This document shows, one piece after another, positions 36,337 through 46,090 of a DNA stretch of 64,000 nt (position 1 is its first letter; each line of letters begins with the position of its first letter). The notes below the pieces were generated by a model, which saw only the letters and a list, made by a program, of their open reading frames with translations, had not been told where the DNA came from and did not search any database. Position numbers and translations under genes: made by a program. The stretch comes from Ailanthus altissimus (lineage: Eukaryota; Streptophyta; Magnoliopsida; Sapindales; Simaroubaceae): NCBI GenBank assembly GCA_946807835.1, contig OX327700.1, forward strand, positions 21,488,001 to 21,552,000, read 5' to 3'.

Positions 36337-36747
36337 TTTGAGAAATTGACGGGTAAATTAACTATAAAAGATATCTTCAAATTAGCTGAAGGGAGAGTGT
36401 TGAAAAAAGGAATATTCGACTAAGATTCCTTCTTATAAAATAATAATATTTCAATTGAAAAAAAAGAAGTATTTTCTTAACAAGGCAATGAAATTTGCTA
36501 TTTCCTTGTCCACTACATTCATTGTCAGCAAAAAATACCCACCACTAACTCTTTTTTTTTTTTTCACTTACCCAAAAGTGTTTACTTTAAAAAATGACTT
36601 CTGCATCTTATGGAAAATGGAAGTGTGCACTGAACAGGAGTGCAAGTCAAATCATTGACGACATTTGGAGCTCGGTCAATAATAATCCTAAAAAATAGAA
36701 CTTCACAAAAGGCGCTCCAATTTTGTTCAAGGATATTTTCTTAAGGT

Positions 36748-36906
36748 ATGAGTTCACAACCTGATCATTATTCTAAAGATGAGAAGGGGAAGAATTACAT
36801 TAAATTTAACTTCATGAGGCACATATATCAGCGGACAAATGATAAAAGAATGGCAAGAAAAGTGCAAGACGATAAGAAAACTATTGTATCATGCAAGCAG
36901 AACTAA
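36748..36906 (+). other. 52-codon frame in the left inverted-repeat arm
   Basis: The ATG-to-TAA frame begins MSSQPDHYSKDEKGKNYIK and ends VSCKQN. It is very hydrophilic and basic, with a KRMARKVQDDKK stretch. The same frame with nine substitutions and identical length lies inverted at 38182-38340. I do not recognise the protein. It may be an exon of a captured host gene, with GT/AG-like bases near its edges. Confidence 0.4.
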
Positions 36907-37004
36907 TCTAAAATCATAACTTCATTTTTTCCCAAGAAAACACAACATATGAACAGTGCAGGGATTCCTTATCTCTCCCACTGCATATTCTATTATCAAA
37001 CATC

Positions 37005-38083
37005 ACACGGTTTATCGATGTTTTGAGGAATATGGCAACTAATTGAGCTGAAAAACAATGAATTTACCAAGGCATCCAAGCTATATAAGGGTTTAATTAG
37101 GCAAAACTTTCATCTAAAAATCATAAATGTAGCTCTAATTTGATTAATAACTTAGAATATTAATCTACAAAAAAAGAGTGCAACAAGGAAAGTAAGTTGA
37201 AACATTGCAATTATTGGATGCTTTGAGCATTTAGGAAGAAAAAGCAACAGTTCAAATTTACCCACATAATCAATTGAAGTAAAGGATCTTTTAACAGTTG
37301 GCAATAGTGGTAATATTCAGCTTGCAACAAATTTTGGTGCGGGCACAAAACCAAGAGAATTTGTTTGTCTCTTTAGGAGAAAGTAGAAATGAGAAATCAA
37401 CCATTAATTTGCATGTTAAACTCTGTGCTATGATCACAATTGACACAAATGAAACACACTTCGTACAACTAAAGGATCAATCACCTATTGATCTATCGTC
37501 CATTCATCTAATACCCATCTATATATTTATCTATTGCATAAACAGCAGCATGGCAGCTTTTTTTTTTTTTTTGAGGTCGAATACATGTAATATCCAAACA
37601 TTCTATCTAAAATACATCACCATAATAACCAAAACCAATTCATTCATTGAAATCTACAAATGTAATTTGAGTTAACCCAACCCCACATATAAATTAATTA
37701 GGAAAAAAAAAAGCCTTGTGTGACATCATAAGCAAAATGGATGCATGTAACCAAAAATATACATGCAAAACCATCAAAATCTAACCAAAGTTGAGTTCTT
37801 TCATCAAAAGATCATAACTTTCCCTTTCATCAACAAATTTAAAGACAATCCCGTAAAAATAAAAATCCAAATTCACCTTCAAGCAAAATGCACAAAGTTG
37901 ACATCTTTCAACCCCCATAAAAAAGACAGATAATGGTTATAAAAACTCACTCATTGAACACATAAAAACAACCCCATTTATAAAAATCTCTCAAAGCTAA
38001 CAAAAGTGCATACTATAACCAAATTAGTGGACAATTCTGATCATATTCATGCACATAACATGTAATAATAAGCATGATAGAGA
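37005..38083. other. Centre of the inverted-repeat element
   Basis: An AT-rich spacer between the arms. The 125-codon frame at 37298-37675 contains poly-Phe from a T-run and has no family resemblance. No transposase motif is seen. Confidence 0.4.
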
Positions 38084-38181
38084 GATGTTTGATAATAGAA
38101 TATGCAGTAAGAGAGATAAGGAATCCTTGCATTATTCATATGCTGTGTTTTCTTGGGAAAAAATGAAGTTCTAATTTTGGA

Positions 38182-38340
38182 TTAGTTCTGTTTGCATGAT
38201 ACAGCAGCTTTCTTATCGTCTTGCACTTTTCTGGCCATTCTTTTATCATCTGCCCGCCAATATGTGCGCCTCGTGAAGTTAACTTTAATGTAATTCTTCC
38301 CTTTCTCATCTTTAGAATAATGATCAGGTTGTGAACTCAT
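38182..38340 (-). other. 52-codon frame in the right inverted-repeat arm
   Basis: This is the inverted partner of the 36748-36906 frame, with the same start, stop and length. It reads NYIKVNFTRRTYWRADDKRM where the left copy has F, M, H, I, Q, T and N at the changed positions. No stop or indel has entered either copy. Product and function unknown. Confidence 0.4.
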
Positions 38341-38815
38341 ACCTTAAGAAAATATCCTTGAACAAAATTGGAGCGCCTGTTACGAAGTTCTATTTTTTAG
38401 GATTATTATTGACCGAGCTCTAAATGTCGTCAATGATTTGATTTACACTCCTTTTCAGTGCACACTTCCATTTTCCATGAGATGCAGAAGTCTTTTTTTA
38501 AAGTAAACACTTTTGGGTAAGTTAAAAAAAAAAAAAAAGTTAGTGGTGGGTATTTTTTGCTGACAATGAATGTAGTGGACAAGGAAATAGCAAATTTCAT
38601 TGCCTTGTTAAGAAAATACTTCTTTTTTTCTATTGAAATATTGTTATTTTCCTTTTCTGCTTCAGCCAATTAACATATTCATTATATAGATCATATAGAC
38701 ATATTCTTTATATAAGTCGTATTTTTTTATGTAAAGTAGATTTGTAGCCTATAAAACAAAGTCTCTTTTTGTAATATATTTTCTAAAAGTGAAATATACA
38801 ATTTCTCTATATTCA

Positions 38816-39136
38816 TTAATTGGGATATTAAGTACACCACTTTTGTAGGCCAACCTAGAAAGTTGACAATACACACAAATACATTAAAATTACACTGCAT
38901 CTCTATATATGCCTATTTAGACGTTCAAGGAGTTCAGATATGATAGATTAATCATTTAGTATGAGACAACTTGCAATTTTCATCCAGTGCAAACAGAGAT
39001 GAGGGAAATTTGTTATTTGTCAATTTGATGATCGGTTACTTCCAATCAAATAACAGAACTAAAGCAAATGAAATTGAATAAACTATTTACAGATATGAAT
39101 TACAATTTGAGTTACCACTTAGTCTATATTTATAAC
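38816..39136. other. Presumed pseudogene intron right of the copia element
   Basis: No exon, element end or RNA signal is recognised. The missing central exons of the phosphatase gene are not found here. Confidence 0.4.
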
Positions 39137-39234
39137 TCTAAATCAACTTGGGTATATCCATAACAAACAAATATAATCCGCTTACTGGTTTTTCTGCCTC
39201 CAGAACTTCCAGCAGCAATAGGTGAATTTGGTGT

Positions 39235-40415
39235 CTGCAACATTATTTCAATACTGCTTAAAGGACAGTATAACCAGTTGTGCAACCTACATAATGAAGA
39301 AAAACAGTACATTTACTAGTACATGTAGGCAGAATTTTCCACAGATCAACAAAACAGAACCTCGTTCTCACCAAATTAACGTTGAATTACTAAGCCCCAT
39401 TCTTCAATGAATTGAATTATGAGGTAAGAAAATATATGTAATATTTTATTTGTAGTATCTCCATAGGGGATCATTAAATATAACCAATATACTAGCTAAT
39501 TCTTTGTATTTTAGTTCGTTATCATATCTGTATATTGTGTATTTGCAGGTCAAATGTGAACATAATGTTGCTAAATGCAATGATTTTCAAAACAAGTTAA
39601 ACATGTGCATTGCCAATTTTAAGAACACTCAAACAAATTGTGTACTTATATGTGTTAATTATTTGAAAGAGTTCATAAACGACAATATGAACATATCATT
39701 AATAAATGGTTTATAGTTTATAATATAGGTAAGTAAGGAAGAGCTCAAGGCTCAAAAGTAAATATGTGATAAGAATAAAAACTCAAGACAAGGCCTTAGG
39801 CCTTCAAATACGCTTACAATCACTGATGTTATTTATTCCTCTTTTTCACACTCGTCCACAAGTAAATAATATCTTTTTAGAATGTTGAGGACAAAGAAAA
39901 TTTTCTTACAGGGATCATTGGTGTACAATAAGTAGAAATTATATTCTTACTAAAACTTCTATAAAAGACTTTATTCTAGGGGAAAAAAAAACCCCTTTAA
40001 AAGAGAGCTATTCAACTGCATTACTTCCAATATTATTGGTCAATCTTCCAAATGTTGTTATGAGCAACATGTTGTATATTTTAGTTTAATATTTCAAAAT
40101 ACATAATATTTAATTGAAGTAACTATTAAATTTGGATGGTACCTATTTAATTAAACCACACCTCTTTATTTGAAAAAGGTAGTGGTTCATTTTTAAATCA
40201 TTGATTAAATTTAAATTTTGATCCAACAGTCATAAATGAGAGGTGCACATAAAGGATTGTGTAACAAATGAAATGGTACTTAGATCTATAAATAGAGGCC
40301 ACATATTAGAAAGAGAAAGTAAAAAAAAAATAGTTGTTCTAAGGTTTTGTACTTGGGAACGCACCCTTATAGAATCCAAGCCACTAAATGTTAGAGGGTA
40401 AACCACCATAAAACG
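39235..40415. other. Pseudogene intron, left of the TRIM
   Basis: AT-rich intron-like DNA. A TATA-like CTATAAATAGAGGCC near 40290 and a following AAAGAGAAAGTAAAAAAA suggest an old LTR fragment, but no ends were resolved. Confidence 0.35.
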
Positions 40416-40717
40416 CGTTAAGAGTTTTGTTTAATACTAATATTGGGTCTTCACCTACCATCTTAAACTTTTAGGTTAAGTGGTAAACTAATATGGTATC
40501 AGAGCCAAGGTCCTGAGTTCCCACCTCGTCTGTGTCTTTGTTTTCAGTTAATTTCTTGATTTTTTTTGTTTCTGTTTCTTGAGAATCCACTTTGTTAAAC
40601 TCAAATCCACATGAGATCCACGTTTCACGTAAGAGAGACTGTTAAGACTTATCTTTAATACTAATATTGGACCTTCACCTATCAACTTAAACTTTTAGAT
40701 TGAGTGGTAAACTAATA
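40416..40717 (+). mobile_element. TRIM: 302-bp miniature LTR retrotransposon
   Basis: Two 78-bp LTRs (40416-40493 and 40640-40717) share TTTAATACTAATATTGGRYC, TTCACCTA and TAAACTTTTAGRTTRAGTGG. A full tRNA-Met primer-binding site, TGGTATCAGAGCC, starts at 40494, directly after the first LTR, and AAGAGAGAC precedes the second. The flanks AAACG and AAGCG match at four of five bases. There is no coding capacity; TRIMs rely on proteins of other elements. It lies in the intron between exons 4 and 5 of the phosphatase pseudogene. Confidence 0.87.
40494..40506 (+). other. TRIM primer-binding site (tRNA-Met)
   Basis: TGGTATCAGAGCC is an exact match to the canonical plant initiator-tRNA-Met primer-binding site and abuts the first LTR. 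Confidence 0.85.
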
Positions 40718-41578
40718 AAGCGTATTTGCACAAGAACAATGTCTTAGAGGGAAAAAAATTAGCCTTAAGTATAGTGTATATTTACACATCTTGGCTTATA
40801 GATTAAAATGTGTGTGGTCTATTCAAAAAATGAATCATCCATCACTTCAAAATTTTCCAACACAACAAATATATTAGAACAGATTCAATAATCAATTGAT
40901 TTCTTTTATGAGGTTCAAAGGTCTAGTCTCTGATTGGTAAACATGAGAAATACCTTATTCAAACGATTAAGACAAATATGTGGTGACCTGTCTTGGCTCA
41001 TAGAGTGAAATCCAACACACTCACACCACAATTGCTCTGAAGTAAAATCCTGAAATATTCTGTTCATAATCCTGATTGTTGAAATGAAAAGGCAAGGAAG
41101 AGAAAAAAGTTCACTTAGATTGAACATCTTCATATTTGAGCATGAAATGACAACAGAGAAAAGAGAGTACCAATCATTATGGCAACAAGAACCTGATCAA
41201 CAGCATTATGAGCAACCACAAGAACAGACCTACTCTCATGAGCTAGGATTTTAGTCCAGCAGATTCTGGCTCTTGCAAACAACTCTCTAACAGGATAATG
41301 ACCATCAATATTGAAATTCACAGCATCTGCCTGGCACTGACAATAACCTGCACCAAACTTTGCTTTTTTTTCATGCTTCAGGAGACCCTTAAACCCACCT
41401 ATCGTAGATTTAATTATTAACATTTTACTACTTGCATATTTGTGATACTGCAAGATAAAAAAATAATCGTACCTGAAATGAATAAATGTCAATTTCTCTT
41501 AAGTCATATTCCGTTAAAATCTCCTCTTTGTGAGTGCCCCATATGATTTCAGCTGTTCTCTTTAATCGAATCAAGGGA

Positions 41579-43419
41579 CTGGAAAGGAAAATATAACTTA
41601 ATGAAGTAATCATAAAAAGCCTATTGCATTGCAAACCAAAAAATATATATTTACAACTGTTAGACATTTTATGTTATTTTATACCTTTAAAGCATATGTA
41701 ATAACATTTTAATAGATTAATAAAGTTTATTCATACATATAATTGAGCAATCATTGATGAACCCATATTTATAAAGTATGTGATCTATGTATTAAGCATA
41801 TGATGCTAATACAGAAGGTATAGATCACAAGTTCTTTATAAATTAAATTATGTTCACAACCATTAATGAAAAGGGCATTTCATTCTGTAAGGTTGTAGTT
41901 TTTCTGCTTCTTATAGTGGATGATTTACCTTGATCATAGAAGTAGAGACTTCGAGTAGAAAAACTAGTGTATATGTTACATTGAACAAAACTACTGTGAA
42001 TTTCGATCTGGTTAACTAATGTCGTAGATCTTAATTCACAAAAGCTTTAATAAGCTTGATTGATCTTAATCCTCAGTAGGTAATGAACTTACATTCATGC
42101 GTTGTATCTTTTAAGCTATCACGGAGTGAGATCAATATAAACGATCAAAACCTCGATAGCTTGAAAATATAATTTCAAGGGTCGTAGGAACATATATTTG
42201 TAAAACAGAATCTAATAATTAATGTCCACCTAAGAAGTTTGCAGTATTTGATCATTAGAATCTGTGGTCATAGTTTATTCAATAAATTATTTATTGTATA
42301 ATAATATTTATTTGTAAATTGGTTTACAAATATAAATATATTAAAAAGTGATCATTAGAGTATTCAGTGACTTAAAGGTAAATAAGTAATTAAAGAGGTA
42401 AGATATTTTTTCAAGGCCTAACTTTAATTATGAACATCAATTAGAGGATCAATTAAGTGGTTATTGTTAGTTTAAAGACCAAGCTCAATTTAATTAAATG
42501 GAGTTTCAATTAAATAGACTTTTATTTTATAACATGGGTTATTAGAGTACAACCATTGTCATCTAGTGGAATAGCCTGAGGTTAATTTAGAAGAATTTGT
42601 ATATTATGAGATAATAAGAACTAGGCCTTTTAAGTTGGAGTTAGAAAGTCTATGGGTTTTGTAGTTCCTCTACTAGTTCAAATCATAATCAAACTCTAAT
42701 TTCTTAATCTTAATCAAATTCTAAATATCCAAGAGAGATCTCTATATATATATATAAGAGGTATGTAATAAGAAAAGAGACTATAACCATACAAAGAAAA
42801 ATTTTTTTACGTATTTTTATGTGGGAATAAAATTTAATTAATACCATTCTCTCAGAGACTATAATTATACAGATAAATTTTTTTTTACGTATTCTTACGT
42901 GGGAATAGAATTTAATTAATACAATTCTCTCAAATTTGGGTATTCGTGATTTTAAAGATTAAGAAAGATCCACGTGCCCACATGCGTTAAATTTGAAGAT
43001 TGAAAATAATAAAAAAGATTGCAGTCAATCAATTCAAGATCTGTCATAACAAAAAATTAAGATAATTTTTTATTCCTATATATGTAATTATAAATAAAAC
43101 GATCTAACTTCCACTACATTTATTTTTATAAATAAAAATTTTTTATTTATCGACCAATAACAACTTCCATATCAAAATAAACTGAGTGGAATAGAATTGT
43201 GTCCATATCTCTTTAATTACACGGACTTGGAATTGCTAGTATAATGTAAAAGTTTTAACAGTTCATCACTCAAAATTAAAGCTGTTAGCAAAGATCATAA
43301 GTGTACTTTTCCAAGTATTTTTTGGATCACTAAAAGACATTTCCCCCTAAAATTCAAGTATTTCTTTTATATCCCAACACTCAAACACGCACTAAAACTA
43401 AAAGTTATTTTATTATTCA
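41579..43419. other. Pseudogene intron 1 with probable LTR relic
   Basis: About 1.8 kb without coding sequence. The 42600-42960 part has an AT-microsatellite (42743-42757) and a tandem duplication in a texture reminiscent of a copia LTR, but no termini or target duplication were found. Confidence 0.4.
42779..42934. repeat. 78-bp direct tandem duplication
   Basis: Copies 42779-42856 and 42857 to about 42934 both start GACTATAAYYATACA and share TTACGTATTYTTAYGTGGGAATA, then TTTAATTAATAC, then ATTCTCTCA. Confidence 0.85.
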
Positions 43420-43778
43420 TATATGCATTTCAACAATTGTAAACAACAATGTCAATTAGCATTTCAAACGCAACGGAGAAATCAGCCCGAGCCTCGCCTT
43501 TCCTCGTCAAAACGGAGAAATCAGAGCTCCCTTGGATTCTCCCCTCCTCGTTCCACGTGCTTTGCCCGTGCCTCACCAACATCACTCTCTTCGCCGCCTG
43601 AATCTGCGGAAACGGCAGTGCGGCGTAAAGTTTCAACCTCAACTCTCTATCGGCCGTTGATTTCGATGACCTTGACTCTTCGATTTCTTATACCGTCGAT
43701 GAAGATGATCGGACGGTGAAGCTGGAGGGAGAGCCGGTTGTGGTGCAGCAGCGAGGGCGTAACGGAAATCGATAACAT
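43420..43778 (-). pseudogene. Phosphatase pseudogene exon 1 (transit peptide and RHG motif)
   Basis: An ATG at 43778-43776 opens a frame of about 43 codons ending in TAG. The conserved sequence LKLYAALPFPQIQAAKRV MLVRHGQ lies in another frame, which has its own upstream TAA, so a frameshift separates leader and enzyme. After GSSDFSVLTRKGEA the text departs from the family (DFSVAFEMLID, then a stop near 43430). A repeated GATTTCTCCGTT suggests a small local duplication. The catalytic His of the RHG motif is present. Confidence 0.8.
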
Positions 43779-44589
43779 TTTGAATTTTTTTTTATTTTTT
43801 TGGTTGTTGTTTCTGCTTCTTCTTTTTGTGTTGCCTCCGTCTCGCGCTAATTTGTTGTTTTCTAATATTCTGTGGCTTTAATAATTTCAGCTTACCGTTG
43901 ATTTGAATTTTGATCAATCTGTGGAGGGAGTGAACAACTGACACGTGTAATTACCTCGTAATTCAATAATCTTAAGATTTTTCTCTTTTAAAAATATATA
44001 TATATGATTGAAAATGAAAACTATTTCCCATATTACATATCATATTGCACAAACATTTTTGATAATATATATATATCAAATGAAATTATATTTTATCCAC
44101 AATTTTTATCAGAATTCAGATTTATGATCATTGAGTGCGCAACTCGTTTCATAAGTTCTCATTAGTGAAAAATGTTATTACTAGTTTTTTTTAAAATATA
44201 AATAAACTCGTATCGTCGTGGGTCTGGGTTCTGTTTCGAACACCGATCGGAGTACTGGAACAATCTCAACACTGGGCCAACATCTGCGTTGGATTTACTG
44301 GAACAGTTTCTCCTTTGGGCTTTCATTTGGAAATTTTGTTTTTTTTAAAATAAATAAATAAATATATACATAAGCAAAAATGATTTAATTTGGACGAATA
44401 TCGTGATTCATAAGTACACAATTCATAATAATCATGAACCTGATCATAATAATCAGAACCAAAACCCAGGTAAAACATGGAAAAGGTTAAAAAAAATTAA
44501 AAGGAAATCCATTTAAAAAAGTTTATCTATTCCAATGAGATATTTAACAAAACAATTTTTTTAAAAAAAGATTTAATTTATTTATCAAT
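43779..44589. other. Upstream region of the phosphatase pseudogene
   Basis: The old promoter would lie here on the minus strand. A more G+C-rich patch at 44215-44335 includes a TGGGCC word (44273) and a repeated TACTGGAACA. There is no other gene. Confidence 0.35.
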
Positions 44590-44785
44590 CATTATTTTAC
44601 AAATAATGTTATATATACATAATTAAAATATAAATTTTGTATCCCAAATAATACGACATTTAATGTATCAACTGTTAATTAATTATTAATATTATATAAT
44701 TATCATATTAATAAAAAATTAACAACTATTTAATAAATAATTATTATTAATTATTTAAAATATAAATTTTATATACAAATTAATA
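44590..44785. mobile_element. AT-rich palindromic MITE-like element, copy D
   Basis: AAAATATAAATTTTGTATCC on the left mirrors AAATATAAATTTTATATAC on the right in inverted sense, with inner arms ATTAATTAATTATTAATA and TTATTATTAATTATTTAAAA. Similar organisation to copies A-C. Ends approximate. Confidence 0.5.
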
Positions 44786-45740
44786 AATGCAACCACCCCC
44801 GCTAATTTAAAGTCACCAAAACCAATTGGCAAAGCAAAGGCACGTCAAATCAAACCCAACAAAGCAAAGCAATTAAGCAAACAACACAACCATCATCATT
44901 CATGATTCGTGAACCAAAAATAAAAAAATTTCATCAGATTCAGAGTTTGGCCATATTTTGTTTACCACCCAGCACCCACTTAAGTCTTCACTTCAAACTT
45001 ACATCGCTTTCAGTGAGCAAACAACGGCTAGTGCCTAGGCCTAGCAAACATTGAGTTTCAGCCTACTGCCAACCCATAAATATAATAAGCTTCTTCGATT
45101 GAATTCCAAAATTAGCCGTTTGGCTCTACACTCTACACTCTACTTGCCTGGCTGGCCGCAGCTGCCTTCGCCAATATCATATCCACCTAAGCTAAATTAT
45201 TATTCTCTTTTTTCTTTTTTCTTCTTTTGCTTTTTAACAATATAATTAATTTTATTTCCAAAAAAAAAAACAATATAATTGATTTTGCTTCTAGTCTATG
45301 AAATGACCCCATCATGTCATTTCTCTAATTGTATCATTTGCATGTCCACTTTCGTCTTCTATTCAGCAACATCTTTCCATGAAGCCAACTAGTGAATTTT
45401 GGGTTCCATCTTTTTACATTCATTTCTTACATTAATTTAAAATACTTTTTGAAAGATAAAATATTTAGTAAGTAATGGTAAATTCTTTTTTGTTTTATAA
45501 TATTCATTTGAAATAAATAATAATATTTTGAAAAATTAAAAATAAATGTTATTAAATTTTAGTTCTTAAGTTTTGACCTTTCATCAGATTGGGACATAAT
45601 TCATTTATTGATATTACAAAGTTCACTTGCCTCCTAATAAATAACCACATTACTCTTTGCCTAAAAAAACAAATAATAATAATAACCACATTACTCTTTA
45701 GCAATAGTTACTCGTCATTACGTTACAACAATATTGTCCT
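44786..45740. other. Gene-free interval
   Basis: A short frame at 45051-45245 has no family resemblance. A GCAAAGC-rich stretch lies near 44830-44880. Otherwise plain AT-rich DNA. Confidence 0.45.
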
Positions 45741-45748
45741 AGTTATTC

Positions 45749-46090
45749 TTTTTTTTTTTTCTTCTTGAAATAGAACAGAATATATTGATTATGATAATCA
45801 GCAATCATAATGAATTTTGTGATCCCAAATTAAGGGTGTCTTTAAACTTAACAAGAGTTTAATTAGAACATAAGCAGCATTATTGACTTCCCTATTAATT
45901 TACCGACATTTATAGACTCTAATTTTTTTTTTTATAAAAAAAATGAACTAATATCAGAAACCCAACTTTAAATTTAAGAGATATCTCACTTAAAATCATT
46001 TAATTGACGACTAACGAGTCACTTTCCAGCATAAATATGCCAGGTCAAGAGCACCAGCTAAATTGCCTAATTGGAGGACTGTAACCCGTC
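45749..46090 (-). pseudogene. LINE-type RNase H fragment with 3' A-tail
   Basis: On the minus strand ESDSLVVN, then after frame breaks INREVNNAAYVLIKLL, ending at a stop at 45800-45798, match the RNase H-like domain at the C terminus of plant L1-type LINEs (RVT_3/RNase H_3: SDS, then RxxNxxAHxLAK). About 40 bases past the stop there is a run of 12 A on the minus strand (plus-strand T 45749-45760), which fits the poly(A) end of a 5'-truncated LINE insertion. It is heavily mutated. No target duplication was identified. Confidence 0.6.

Larger units (their letters stand above)
36437..38650. mobile_element. Long-inverted-repeat element inside the copia 3' LTR (Mutator-like candidate)
   Basis: The left arm (36437-37004) and right arm (38084-38650) are inverted copies of about 568 bp, visibly about 90 percent identical, around a 1079-bp centre. 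Outer ends read AAAATAATAATATTTCAAT and, inverted, AAAATAACAATATTTCAAT. The insertion splits the 3' LTR cleanly. Flanks CCTTCTTAT and CCTTTTCTG are only weakly alike, so a 9-bp target duplication is not proven. Long terminal inverted repeats suggest a Mutator-like (MULE or Pack-MULE) element, which is inference. No transposase is seen. Each arm carries the same 52-codon frame. Confidence 0.72.
30778..38815 (+). mobile_element. Ty1/copia retrotransposon with two nested insertions
   Basis: The LTRs begin TGTTGAAAAAA and end ATATTCA: 5' LTR 30778-30993 (216 bp), 3' LTR in two pieces, 36398-36436 and 38651-38815 (204 bp together). A polypurine run GAAGGGAGAG precedes the 3' LTR. Internal order is gag, zinc-knuckle relic, protease, GAG-pre-integrase, integrase, reverse transcriptase, RNase H, which is the copia order. 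There are many frameshifts and stops, so it is inactive. After the 5' LTR the text reads GAGC rather than TGGTATCAGAGC, consistent with an 8-base slip deletion in the primer-binding site. The flanks GAAAT and TTAAT do not form a clean target duplication. It lies between exon 5 and the last exon of the phosphatase pseudogene. Confidence 0.88.
29832..43778 (-). pseudogene. Decayed phosphoglycerate-mutase-like gene (CA1P-phosphatase-like histidine phosphatase)
   Basis: Minus-strand exons resemble the plastid two-domain histidine phosphatase of plants (Arabidopsis At5g22620 type, annotated as 2-carboxy-D-arabinitol-1-phosphatase). Exon 1 (43778 to about 43420) carries the catalytic LVRHGQSTWNEEGRIQGSSD. 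Exon 2 is 41578-41473 (RTAEIIWG, YDLREID). Exon 3 is 41387-41171 (DGHYPVREL, SVLVVAHNAV). Exon 4 is 41071-40954, exon 5 is 39234 to about 39137 (TPNSP, SSGGRKTSKRI), and the last exon is 30197-29832. Lesions: the ATG frame (43778) closes before reaching the RHG frame; the end of exon 1 is degenerate; exon 4 has a TGA and a frameshift; roughly 90 codons between exon 5 and the last exon are not found; the last exon has two frameshifts. A copia element and a TRIM lie in its introns. The many breaks exclude a full-length product. Confidence 0.88.

Noticed and set aside
37298..37675. 125-codon frame in the centre of the inverted-repeat element
   Set aside because: Contains poly-Phe from a T-run and no transposase or other motif.
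30773..38820. Five-base target duplication for the large copia element
   Set aside because: GAAAT and TTAAT agree at only three positions; not enough to claim.
43423..43719. 98-codon plus-strand frame
   Set aside because: Antisense shadow of exon 1 of the phosphatase pseudogene, whose RHG motif on the minus strand is the real signal.
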